NCBI GenBank assembly: GCA_030653355.1
Contig: JAURZN010000183.1
Coordinates: 1 to 64,000, forward strand
From: Gallionella sp.
GTDB lineage: Bacteria; Pseudomonadota; Gammaproteobacteria; Burkholderiales; Gallionellaceae
Direction of reading: 5' to 3'
Length of the DNA stretch: 64,000 nt
Positions 19,761-28,607 of the stretch are shown one piece after another. Position numbers and translations under genes: made by a program. Within the stretch, counting starts at the first letter, position 1; every line of letters begins with the position of its first letter. The notes under the pieces were generated by a model that worked only from the letters and a program-made list of their open reading frames with translations, was not told the origin of the DNA and ran no database searches.

Positions 19761-20257
19761 TAGGTATTGCAAAACAATTTGTCGCGTTGCCAATCGTGGA
19801 TCATCTGCTGATCGGAATCGTTTTGGTATTCGATCTTGTCGTCGCACCACGGCTGGGGATGTGGGTGTACAGCTTGTTCTCCTTGCCTGGCACGGCGGCG
19901 CATGAATTTTGCCACTGGCTGGTTGCGCTGTTGTTAGGCGCAAAGCCCTCATTGCCAAACATCATTCCAGCACGCGACGGCAATGCCTGGCGGCTTGGCT
20001 CAGTCCGATCATCACCCAACCTTATCACCCTCATTCCAATTGCCTTGGCCCCATTCGCGTTGTTCCCGGTGGGCATCTGGTATGCCGTCTTTGTCATGCA
20101 CCCCGCAACAGAATGGTGGTATCTGGCTCATGTATGGATTAGCAGCACCATGCTGGCCGCAAGCCTGCCATCGAAACAGGACTGGTTTGTTGCCATGCCC
20201 GCAATCGTTATCGCGCTCGTGTTGTTTTTTGCGCTGCGTGAATTGGGCCACGTTTAG
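19757..20257 (+). CDS. Membrane protein with HExxH motif (putative M50-like)
   Basis: SLPGTAAHEFCHWLVALLLGAKPSL; four or more TM segments; 4-bp overlap with the upstream gene. Confidence 0.65.
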   Translation: MIGIAKQFVALPIVDHLLIGIVLVFDLVVAPRLGMWVYSLFSLPGTAAHEFCHWLVALLLGAKPSLPNIIPARDGNAWRLGSVRSSPNLITLIPIALAPFALFPVGIWYAVFVMHPATEWWYLAHVWISSTMLAASLPSKQDWFVAMPAIVIALVLFFALRELGHV

Positions 20258-20260
20258 CGT

Positions 20261-21694
20261 ATGCTCTTCAATTCGGCGATTTTTCTGTATGGCTTTTTGC
20301 CCGGTGCGCTACTGGCTTTCATTATCGCGCACCAACGATACAGTGTGCGCGCGGCGCAATGGGTATTGCTGGTGACATCCTGCGTGTTTTATGGCGCATG
20401 GGACTGGCGTTACCTCGTCATGCTGTTGCTACTGTTGTCCATTAACTTCCATCTGGGCGGATTGCTGGCACGTCGCCCATCTGTGGCTTGGCTGTCTGGT
20501 GGGATTGCCCTTAACCTGCTGGTACTCGGTTATTTCAAGTATGCCGATTTTTTCATTGGCAATTTGAATGCGGTGGCAGGGACGCAATACCCGCTGCTGC
20601 GTGTGATTTTGCCGCTCGGCATATCCTTTTTCATCTTCCAGAAGATTGCCTACTTGGTGGATTGTCACAAAGGGCTGGTGACTGACCGTGATCCGCTGCG
20701 CTTCGCCATTTTCGTGATGTTCTTCCCGCAACTGATCGCCGGGCCGATTGTGCATCACGCCCAGATCATCCCTCAGCTGCAAAAAGATCGGCTGCTGCCC
20801 GATGCGCGCAGGGTGTCCGCCGGGTTGTTCCTGCTGGCAGTCGGGTTGTTCAAGAAGGTGGTGATTGCCGACTGGCTGGGTGAATATGTGAACGAGCCGT
20901 TTGCGCATGTTGCAGAGCTTCAAATCCTCGATGCCTGGACTGCGGCACTGGCTTACTCGCTCCAACTGTATTTCGATTTTTCAGCTTATTCGGAAATGGC
21001 GATGGGGTTGGCCTTGCTGTTTGGCGTGGTGCTACCGATCAACTTCAATTCGCCCTACAAAGCTGCCAGCATCGCGGAGTTCTGGCGGCGCTGGCACATC
21101 ACGCTGGGGCGGTTTTTGCGTGATTATCTGTATATCCCGCTGGGTGGTAACAAGCACGGGCAGAGCAGGGCGGTCTTGGCGGCTTTGACGGTCATGGTGT
21201 TGGGCGGCCTGTGGCATGGTGCGGGCTGGACGTTCGTAGCTTGGGGCGCGATGCACGGCGTGTATTTGGCTATTCATCGAGCATGGAAATGGAGTGGGCG
21301 ATTCACGCTGGCACAACCGTTGGGCATGGTAATCACTTTTCTTGCGGTGCTGTTCGCGTGGGTGATGTTTCGCGCGGCATCGGTAGCCGACGCAATCACG
21401 GTCTGGAAAACCATGCTGGGTATGAACGGCGTTATGTTGCCATCCACTTATTTGGCATGGCTGGATGGGAGCGGCTTGAAGTTCCAACAATCGTCGTTCA
21501 TCAATGGCCTCGAGGTTTGGGGTATGGCGTGCCTGCTCGCGTTTGCGATGTATGCCAAAAACACTCACGAAGCACTCGCCATATTTACCAGTACCGCGCC
21601 AAGTCGCCGTTCCGCCTTCTATGTATCCGCGATGATTGTGGTGTGCGTTCTGGCTTTGGGGCACCCCACCACGTTCCTGTATTTCCAGTTCTGA
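20261..21694 (+). CDS. MBOAT family O-acyltransferase (AlgI/DltB-like)
   Basis: FFPQLIAGPIVHHAQIIPQL; MAMGLALLFGVVLPINFNSPYKAASIAEFWRRWHITLGRFLRDYLYIPLGGNK; GGLWHGAGWTFVAWGAMHG. Confidence 0.93.
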   Translation: MLFNSAIFLYGFLPGALLAFIIAHQRYSVRAAQWVLLVTSCVFYGAWDWRYLVMLLLLLSINFHLGGLLARRPSVAWLSGGIALNLLVLGYFKYADFFIGNLNAVAGTQYPLLRVILPLGISFFIFQKIAYLVDCHKGLVTDRDPLRFAIFVMFFPQLIAGPIVHHAQIIPQLQKDRLLPDARRVSAGLFLLAVGLFKKVVIADWLGEYVNEPFAHVAELQILDAWTAALAYSLQLYFDFSAYSEMAMGLALLFGVVLPINFNSPYKAASIAEFWRRWHITLGRFLRDYLYIPLGGNKHGQSRAVLAALTVMVLGGLWHGAGWTFVAWGAMHGVYLAIHRAWKWSGRFTLAQPLGMVITFLAVLFAWVMFRAASVADAITVWKTMLGMNGVMLPSTYLAWLDGSGLKFQQSSFINGLEVWGMACLLAFAMYAKNTHEALAIFTSTAPSRRSAFYVSAMIVVCVLALGHPTTFLYFQF

Positions 21695-22647
21695 TGATGA
21701 GCAACCGCACGTGGAATTATTGGGTTGCCGCTGCCTTTCTGCTTGGCGGACTGGCCGTGGTGATGTTCAACTACTTTGTCGATCCCTACGAGGTGTTTGG
21801 ACATCATTATTTGCGCAGTGGCTACGCAGTAAACGAGCGATTCCGCAAAGTGAATCACCTGTTGCATAACGAGAGCCACGATTCGTACATCCTTGGCTCA
21901 TCGGTTATGGGTGTTTTCGACCCGGACGTGGCCAACCGAATCACCGGCCATTCGTTTTACAACCTGTCTTTCTTGGCCGGCACGCCACAAGAGGCATTTG
22001 ACACGCTGCGCGCGCTCAAGCGGCATGGCAAGCCGATCAAAGAGGTGTTGATTGGCATAGATTTTTACCAGTTCTATGAGCGGCCGCGCATATTACCAAC
22101 CAACCGTCCGCATCCCGTTGTGAGTGCTGAATCCTGGTTGTCATTTTACAGCTCCTATCTGTTTGCCTCAGGGCTGTGGCAAGGGTTGACGCGCATTGCA
22201 CATCATCTACAGGGCCAACCTTCCATATTTTTTGATGTGGACGGTACGGGGATGTATCACTTGTACGAATACGACCGCACTCGGGCATCCAACCCCGAAC
22301 AATCCAACCGCGATCATTTTCAGCCAAACGCATGGAACGGGGCGGATATCCGCTGGGTGGAGGAGCGCTTTGTCGAATTCGCGGAATTGTGTAAATGGCT
22401 GGATGAGAACCAGATCGACGCAAAATTATTCATCCACCCGTTTTATCGGGATACGCTTGCGACGATCTCCGATCAGTCCTACCTTGAATTCAAGGCTCGG
22501 TTACTGAAAATACGGCCAGATATTGTAGATTTTTCGGTGGCGCGAGATATTACCCAGGACACGTCTTGGTACTACGACAAGCGGCATTACCGGGCGGTGG
22601 TAGCGGATATGATTATGGCGGTTATGTTTCAAGGTGGGGTGTTGTGA
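21694..22647 (+). CDS. AlgJ/DltD-like SGNH-type partner of MBOAT
   Basis: TM plus FVDPYEVFG, ILGSSVMGVFDPDVANRITGHSFYNLSFLAGTPQEAFDTLRAL, HPFY, YYDKRHYRAVVADMI; overlaps the MBOAT stop. Confidence 0.75.
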   Translation: MMSNRTWNYWVAAAFLLGGLAVVMFNYFVDPYEVFGHHYLRSGYAVNERFRKVNHLLHNESHDSYILGSSVMGVFDPDVANRITGHSFYNLSFLAGTPQEAFDTLRALKRHGKPIKEVLIGIDFYQFYERPRILPTNRPHPVVSAESWLSFYSSYLFASGLWQGLTRIAHHLQGQPSIFFDVDGTGMYHLYEYDRTRASNPEQSNRDHFQPNAWNGADIRWVEERFVEFAELCKWLDENQIDAKLFIHPFYRDTLATISDQSYLEFKARLLKIRPDIVDFSVARDITQDTSWYYDKRHYRAVVADMIMAVMFQGGVL

Positions 22648-23057
22648 TGTACTGAGCAATTTACAGCGGGAGCGCCGCAAGCCGTTGCTGACCGATGTGG
22701 TCGCCAGCCAAGCGCACCAGCCGTCTCTGTAATTTCCTGGCTGAGTTGGTCTTGGCGGTAGAAAACTGCTACTACCATCAATTCATGCTCTATCACGAAG
22801 CTCTCAGCCTGACTGTCGATCCACAACACCAATGGAGAAATACGCAAAGCGAATAGCATTGACAACCTGAAGGTGCCTCGGGTTTGTTCGGAGAAGACGG
22901 GGCGATGCGATTAGACGATTGCGCTGGTCGATTTTTACACGAAGCAGTACTACCCTGTGTATCCGCGCCGCATTCGCTTCAAAGAGCGCTGAGTACAGCA
23001 AGACACTCGTATTTCTCACTTGCCGATTTTTCATTAAGCGAGTAGTTTCGCACCTTT

Positions 23058-23081
23058 GATGATAACTAGGAATTATTAATG
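23058..23081 (+). repeat. 24-bp inverted repeat, left copy, ending in the ATG of the STAND-like gene
   Basis: GATGATAACTAGGAATTATTAATG; 22/24 identical to the reverse complement of 26630..26653. Confidence 0.95.
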
Positions 23082-25553
23082 TCCTTTAACGTCCTTTCGC
23101 AAGGCAACTTGGTCGCCGAACTAATGCGCCGGCTCGGGGGCGAACGGCTCGTTGGGCTGGTCGGATTGCCTGGTTCCGGAAAATCATTTACTTGCGCCCG
23201 GCTGATCCAATCGTGGACCGAGAAAGACGTGGTGGCGGTCACGGCTCCAGGCGATGAGTACCAGAAAGCGCGGCGTAACTTCCCTTTCCAACACGCGGTC
23301 AGCCAATCGAGCATGAGCAAGCAACTTTTGCTCAAGAGTGCATCTGGCGCCGTGGCCAAGGGCGCGGCCGCTATTCCGTTCGCCGGTCCACTGGCCGGAT
23401 TTGTCATCGAGAAGCTTTTCGCGCATGCGGTGGACTCCGCGAAGGAACGCTACCAATTTCTTTCGACAGAAGAGCAGAACATCCTGTATCACCTTCAAAG
23501 AATCGCCGGCAAGAAGCCGCTATTGATCGTCTGTGACGATTTGCAGTTCTGGGACGAGGCTGCGGTGTCCCTGTTGCGCCTCATGCTCTCCGGGACAATC
23601 AATGATGCCTATCCGTTCCTGCAGGCTGCACGCTATGTTGTCGTGCAGACGATCCATACGGCCGGAGATCCGCCTCCGGTCGACTTCGCATCACTTGTCA
23701 ATGAGCGTGTATCAGTCGACTATCTGGACTACGCGGGCCAAGGCGACCTTCCCCAAGTTCTCGGTATGCTGGGTTTGGAGCAACAGTTTCCGGCAGAGGT
23801 GATTCAAGCCATTCACGGCATTTGCGGTGGCCACCTGCATGTGCTGCAACAACTCGTCAGCTACTTGAAAACGGACAGCTTTTCAATGGCAGACGACTGG
23901 TCCAGGACAGCGGGGATCGACTTCGTCTCCAACTTGGTTGTCTCCCGACTGAAGGCAATGGGCCCCGTGGGCAAAGACTTGTTGGAGATGCTCAAAACCG
24001 CATCTGTCATCGGGACAATCTTCTCCGATCAGGAGTTGGCGTGCCTGTTCGAGCGTGAACCTCCTCAGGTCCGCAAGCTGCTGTCAGCGGGCGAAGGCAT
24101 GCACCTTGTGCGCCGCGGCCAGCAGTCCACGCAATTTGCCCACGCAATTGTTCATCAGAGCCTGTGCCCGGTGGGCACGTTTGAAACGGAGGAACTGCAC
24201 CGGCAATTCTCCTTGTGCCTGAAGAAGCTCAGGCCCGGGGACTACCGCTCGAGAATGCGGCACTTGACTGCGGCTGGCGACAAAGAGGCGGCAGCAGTCC
24301 TAGCAGTTTGCGGTTTACTCCAAGACAGACGAAACGGGTCAGCGTCTCTTGACGCAGGTACGCTGTGCGAACTTGCCGCCGAAGGCGGACTCACAGCCGT
24401 ACTCAACCTACTCTGCGAGGCGCAGGACAGGGTCATGGTCTACGACTTCAAAGGGGCGCTCGGTCTTCTGAACAGAATGGACCCTCGAACGCCACTTCAT
24501 CTCCAGGCAGAGGGTGGCTACATCAAGGCCATGTGCCTGATCAAGGCATATCAATACGACACCCGCGAGGAAGCTAGCAAGATCCTACAGAAGTGGCTAG
24601 GGAAGTTGCCAGACGAAGGCGATCTGGTCGTTCGAATGCTGTCGACGCAACTGGTGGCCTTGACACATCAGCGACGCGAGGAAGAAGCACTTGCCGTCGA
24701 GAGCGACATCGTTCAAATGCTGTCGCGGCGAGTTAGCTTCGACTCGGACGCGGCAGATGCTCTGATGGTTCTGGATCGCAAGGCCGATTTGCTCTATCCC
24801 GCAGACCAGTCACACGCAAGACTGCTCCGCGCTCGAAACCACTTCATGCCACCGCAAGGCGGTCAGCCGAGAAACTTCTACCAGTACTGCGCGTCAACCT
24901 TGAATCTGGCGGCAAACCGGATCGTCTGCGGCGAGTACGGGGACGCGCTTTCCTACCTTCGCGAGCTCGCGTCCTATTTGGAGTTGAATCCGGATCACAG
25001 ATTCACGCGCTTCGAGGTATTGACCAACAACCTCATCGTGTCCGAATTTCTCGGCGGGGTCAGCGACGCCGCGACGGCGGCACGCCACTTCGAGCAGCTG
25101 ACGGCGAAGAAGATTGATACGATGGACTTCGCTTTGGTCTTGTCCAACTATGGCGCATGCGCCGCAATGGCCGAAGACTTCCCCCTCGCGACCAACGTTC
25201 TTGGGTCGCTGGTGAAGAAACTCAGGAGCGAGCCGGAGGTGGATGACCTCCATATGTATCTGGCGGGGACAAATCTGGCTTCCGTTTTGTACCTCCAGGG
25301 AAACCACGCCGAGGCAACAGCGCTGTCCCATGACCTTTCGAGCATCTTGGATACGGCAATGCCACCGCACAGGGTGTACTTACGTGACCGACACCGAATC
25401 TTGCACGAGGCGATGGAGTCAGGCCGGACTTTCACGATGACAGAATGGGGCGAGCTGCCTAAGCAGGCCGCACATTCCGGCGCAGGACCATGCTGGCGCC
25501 ACTACGGTCGGGGCTTTCTGTTTACCGATCTGCAGATATTCACCGAGAGCTAA
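23079..25553 (+). CDS. STAND-like/AAA_16 ATPase with helical-repeat-like C-terminus
   Basis: Walker A LVGLPGSGKSFTCARLI, Walker B PLLIVCDDLQFWDEAA, alpha-helical C-terminal two-thirds. Confidence 0.8.
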   Translation: MSFNVLSQGNLVAELMRRLGGERLVGLVGLPGSGKSFTCARLIQSWTEKDVVAVTAPGDEYQKARRNFPFQHAVSQSSMSKQLLLKSASGAVAKGAAAIPFAGPLAGFVIEKLFAHAVDSAKERYQFLSTEEQNILYHLQRIAGKKPLLIVCDDLQFWDEAAVSLLRLMLSGTINDAYPFLQAARYVVVQTIHTAGDPPPVDFASLVNERVSVDYLDYAGQGDLPQVLGMLGLEQQFPAEVIQAIHGICGGHLHVLQQLVSYLKTDSFSMADDWSRTAGIDFVSNLVVSRLKAMGPVGKDLLEMLKTASVIGTIFSDQELACLFEREPPQVRKLLSAGEGMHLVRRGQQSTQFAHAIVHQSLCPVGTFETEELHRQFSLCLKKLRPGDYRSRMRHLTAAGDKEAAAVLAVCGLLQDRRNGSASLDAGTLCELAAEGGLTAVLNLLCEAQDRVMVYDFKGALGLLNRMDPRTPLHLQAEGGYIKAMCLIKAYQYDTREEASKILQKWLGKLPDEGDLVVRMLSTQLVALTHQRREEEALAVESDIVQMLSRRVSFDSDAADALMVLDRKADLLYPADQSHARLLRARNHFMPPQGGQPRNFYQYCASTLNLAANRIVCGEYGDALSYLRELASYLELNPDHRFTRFEVLTNNLIVSEFLGGVSDAATAARHFEQLTAKKIDTMDFALVLSNYGACAAMAEDFPLATNVLGSLVKKLRSEPEVDDLHMYLAGTNLASVLYLQGNHAEATALSHDLSSILDTAMPPHRVYLRDRHRILHEAMESGRTFTMTEWGELPKQAAHSGAGPCWRHYGRGFLFTDLQIFTES

Positions 25554-26632
25554 AAGAGCGAGAGCGTCCGGCAGTTGATTGCGACAAGGGCAGGGTAGAC
25601 TTCTTTGGCCGAGACCATGGCCGACGCGAGCGTGTAGTGCAAAGAACTTTGACTATGGATGTCGGGCATGGTCTGCATATCGATCAGGAAGAACTCCCCG
25701 GATTCCGACATTCGGAAGTCGATCCGGCCGTACCCCCTGATGCCAAGGACCTGCGCCGCCCGTTCGGCAGCCCGGCACATCTCATCGGCGGCCGAGGGGC
25801 TGATTTCTGAGAAAGCGAAGAAGTCGTAACTTCGATTGGCTAGCGTGTCGTAGTCCAAGAAATCGTCACCTAGGTTCCTGCGGCCGCCGATGCTGACACC
25901 CACAGCCATCGGTGCAAACGCGTTTGGAACACAGTAGACCGGAACATCGACGTCATACCCGTGAACGAACTCCTGAACCGTGAGCGGCTGTCGCATCAGC
26001 TTCGCCCGCGCACGGGCGAACGAGTCAAGTTCAGCATCGCTGAACCTCACACTGTCACGCGACAGTCCAATGCAGGCGGCCTCGTAGGTCGGCTTGACGA
26101 TAACTTTCAAGCCATCGGGCGGGCGGGCGCCGTGGAGCCATTCACAATCTTCCTGAAACAGCCAGGTGCGTGGCACGCTGATTCCATGGTCCCGGAGAAT
26201 GGAGGTGGCGTGATACTTGTGCCGTAGCAATGCCACGACGTGGCCGTCCGAGTTGCAGTACAACAGGCCGTGCAGGTTGCAAAAACATGGCACCAGCGAC
26301 TTGCGCGCTGGGCCTGTACCGCTCTGAGCCAAATTGAAGACAAGTTTGTGCGGCCGGTCAACGCGCTCCACTGCACCGTTCAGGACAGCCTGAATGAATG
26401 CGTCTTCCCCAACGAAGAGTTCAACGTAACTTCCAATATCCCGAAGCGACTGGACGATCTCGCGGATGACTCGCTCGGTCATGTAGTCGTTCTGGACCGA
26501 GAATCCCAGATAATCGTCTTGCACGACCGTCACGTCCTTGATATTTGCGACAATGAATACGGCTAGTTGGCCAGCGTGGAGATGGAGTTGCGCGAGGCTG
26601 TCGGCCACCCATTTTTTAGAGTCTTCCAGCAT
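25550..26632 (-). CDS. ATP-grasp enzyme (D-Ala-D-Ala-ligase-like)
   Basis: HKYHATSILRDHGISVPRTWLF; GLKVIVKPTYEAACIGLSRDSV; VQEFVHGYDVDVPVY; VLGIRGYGRIDFRMSESGEFFLIDMQTMPDI. Confidence 0.85.
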   Translation of the reverse strand: MLEDSKKWVADSLAQLHLHAGQLAVFIVANIKDVTVVQDDYLGFSVQNDYMTERVIREIVQSLRDIGSYVELFVGEDAFIQAVLNGAVERVDRPHKLVFNLAQSGTGPARKSLVPCFCNLHGLLYCNSDGHVVALLRHKYHATSILRDHGISVPRTWLFQEDCEWLHGARPPDGLKVIVKPTYEAACIGLSRDSVRFSDAELDSFARARAKLMRQPLTVQEFVHGYDVDVPVYCVPNAFAPMAVGVSIGGRRNLGDDFLDYDTLANRSYDFFAFSEISPSAADEMCRAAERAAQVLGIRGYGRIDFRMSESGEFFLIDMQTMPDIHSQSSLHYTLASAMVSAKEVYPALVAINCRTLSLF

Positions 26633-26653
26633 CGATAATTCCTAGTTATCATC
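26630..26653 (-). repeat. 24-bp inverted repeat, right copy, overlapping the recombinase stop codon and the ATP-grasp ATG
   Basis: Reverse complement GATGATAACTAGGAATTATCGATG; contains GATAA-7 nt-TTATC dyad. Confidence 0.95.
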
Positions 26654-27548
26654 AGCTACCCCCATAAGCCCTCCTTAGCGCGCTGCGCAGACCCTGGTCC
26701 GTGACGTGAGTATAAATTTCTGTTGTCGATATACTTTGGTGGCCCAGCAGTTTTTGGACATATCGAATATCCAATCCAGCTTCCAGCAATTGCGTTGCCG
26801 TTGTATGGCGCAACATGTGAGGGGTGATGCGCCTCTCAATACCCGCGTTGCAGGCAAGATTGCCAAGCAGTTTTCTTGTTTTTTGGGTGGTAAAGGGTAT
26901 TCCGGCTTCAGTAATGAACAGCTTTCTGGATTCAGTGGTTCTGGTTCGGCGTAGGGGCAGATACTGTGCCATCGCCTGATTCAGAATCGGTTCGAACAAG
27001 TACACCAGTCGCTGCCTATTTCCCTTGCCGTTAATTTTCAGACTGCTGTCCGCAAGGACAATATCCTCAATATCAATTTTTACTAGTTCACCAACTCTGA
27101 TGCCTGTGGTTAAAAGTAACTTTATTGCAATTCCGGTCGAAAATTCTTGAAAGTTTCTATTACTTTCCAGATTGACGGCTTTGGAAAGTAGATTTATTTC
27201 TTCGCTACCCAAGGCGCGAGGCAAACGCTTTGGTAGGCGTATGCGTTCATGCAGGTCATCGAAAGGGTTGATGGAGATCAGGTTTTCCTGCTTTACCCAG
27301 CGGAAGAATAGCTTTATGCAAGCAATGCGACGCTTGATCGTGATTTCCTTGAGTCCGCGTTCTTCGCGCAGGTGTCGAATAAATTGACGCAGGTTATCCT
27401 TGTCAAGAGACGACAGATAGGTTTCGCGTTTGGCGTGGTTTTGAAAGTCCTCCAGATCGAAGGTGTAGGCTCTGAGCGTGTGTTCCGATAAGCTGACGGC
27501 GGACCGGCAATGGGATAAAAATAATTTGCAGGCATCTTGCAAGGTCAT
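26652..27548 (-). CDS. Tyrosine recombinase (XerC/D-like)
   Basis: LLLTTGIRVGELVKI; GKGNRQRLV; ITPHMLRHTTATQLLEAGLDIRYVQKLLGHQSISTTEIYTHV. Confidence 0.93.
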   Translation of the reverse strand: MTLQDACKLFLSHCRSAVSLSEHTLRAYTFDLEDFQNHAKRETYLSSLDKDNLRQFIRHLREERGLKEITIKRRIACIKLFFRWVKQENLISINPFDDLHERIRLPKRLPRALGSEEINLLSKAVNLESNRNFQEFSTGIAIKLLLTTGIRVGELVKIDIEDIVLADSSLKINGKGNRQRLVYLFEPILNQAMAQYLPLRRTRTTESRKLFITEAGIPFTTQKTRKLLGNLACNAGIERRITPHMLRHTTATQLLEAGLDIRYVQKLLGHQSISTTEIYTHVTDQGLRSALRRAYGGS

Positions 27549-28031
27549 GGCATCTCCTTATAGGTTGTTGATTAGGTAAGAAACCGTGATGGTATAGATG
27601 CGCAGAAGTCTCTGGCATGGAATTGTAGGCGGTCGTCTAAGTCTTAGGTGGTTAATGCATTTTTTGTGGTGATGAGTGCGCCTTCGATGGCGGCATCTGT
27701 TGGCTGGTGTTGAACCAGAAACAGGAGGCGCAAGTGACATAGAGCTTGAAAGCTGATCCGCATGAACGCTCCGACGAATGATTGGTTTGACACAATGACT
27801 ATTGTGTACGGATGCTTTATATATGCGTGGGGTCGGTGACGTTGCAAGTGCTGCAAATCTGAGATGGCAGCTTCTCAACGGTGATGTTCAAGCGTCATCA
27901 GTGCAGTGATCAGCCCATTTTCTGGAACTTATGGAAATAGTGCCGTAAGCTACTTCGACGCGTAAGTGCCACTACGCACATCTGTGCATAGGTGCCGAAC
28001 AGCGCACTCGCAAACCACGAAAAGGAAAATC

Positions 28032-28259
28032 ATGAAACCCCGGCTACTCCCCTCAGGATTACAGCGCGGGATTCCCTTCGTCGTTCAGGATAACTGGTCG
28101 CCTGAACAGGCTTTGGCCGTGATTGAGCTACTCGATGATTTACGCGAAGTGATCTGGGCACGTTACCAACTTCAATTGCAGGAACTGCTACGTGAGCAGC
28201 GTTGTACGGAAGATGAACCGAAATCCGTAAATATCAGCGAGACAGATCCGATGTTCTGA
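28032..28259 (+). CDS. Small conserved-looking hypothetical protein
   Basis: 75 aa, NWSPEQALAVIELLDDLREVIWARYQLQLQELLREQR; aaaggaaaatc RBS. Confidence 0.55.
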   Translation: MKPRLLPSGLQRGIPFVVQDNWSPEQALAVIELLDDLREVIWARYQLQLQELLREQRCTEDEPKSVNISETDPMF

Positions 28260-28289
28260 CTATTCGGCGCATCTCATTACGATACAAAG

Positions 28290-28313
28290 CAAAGGGCACG
28301 AAAGTACCCTTTG
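28290..28313 (+). terminator. Putative hairpin after 28032..28259
   Basis: CAAAGGG-cacgaaagta-CCCTTTG inverted repeat; no strong T tract. Confidence 0.4.
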
Positions 28314-28607
28314 TGCTGCCTGCCGTCAGAACCCGCAATTTGCGCCATATTTACACGGATTTACACCGCCGCCAACAGTGATTGGGTAGCAGAAAGAAAA
28401 GGTATGGTGTTGTGAGGTTGCAAGGTAGTGGGAAGAGGGCTCTGAATCGGTTAAGGCAAGTGATATTTCTGCTATACATTTCTGACCGAAAACGTGTCAT
28501 CATTCTAGACTAGCAAGTATGGTACTTCGCAATAGTGGAGATAATTTACCTCTGGACGGAAGTGGTTTGACAGACTTCCTCCCAATAATAACAACCGGAT
28601 TCTGCCT

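Noticed and set aside
21211-21693. 5' extension of the AlgJ/DltD-like ORF
   Set aside because: Overlaps the MBOAT gene; the ATG at 21694 overlapping the MBOAT stop gives the membrane anchor and standard start.
23066-23074. CTAGGAATT shared between the cassette repeats and the iterons near 14505/14615
   Set aside because: Only a 9-10 bp match; may be coincidence, so not used to claim the cassette targeted iterons.
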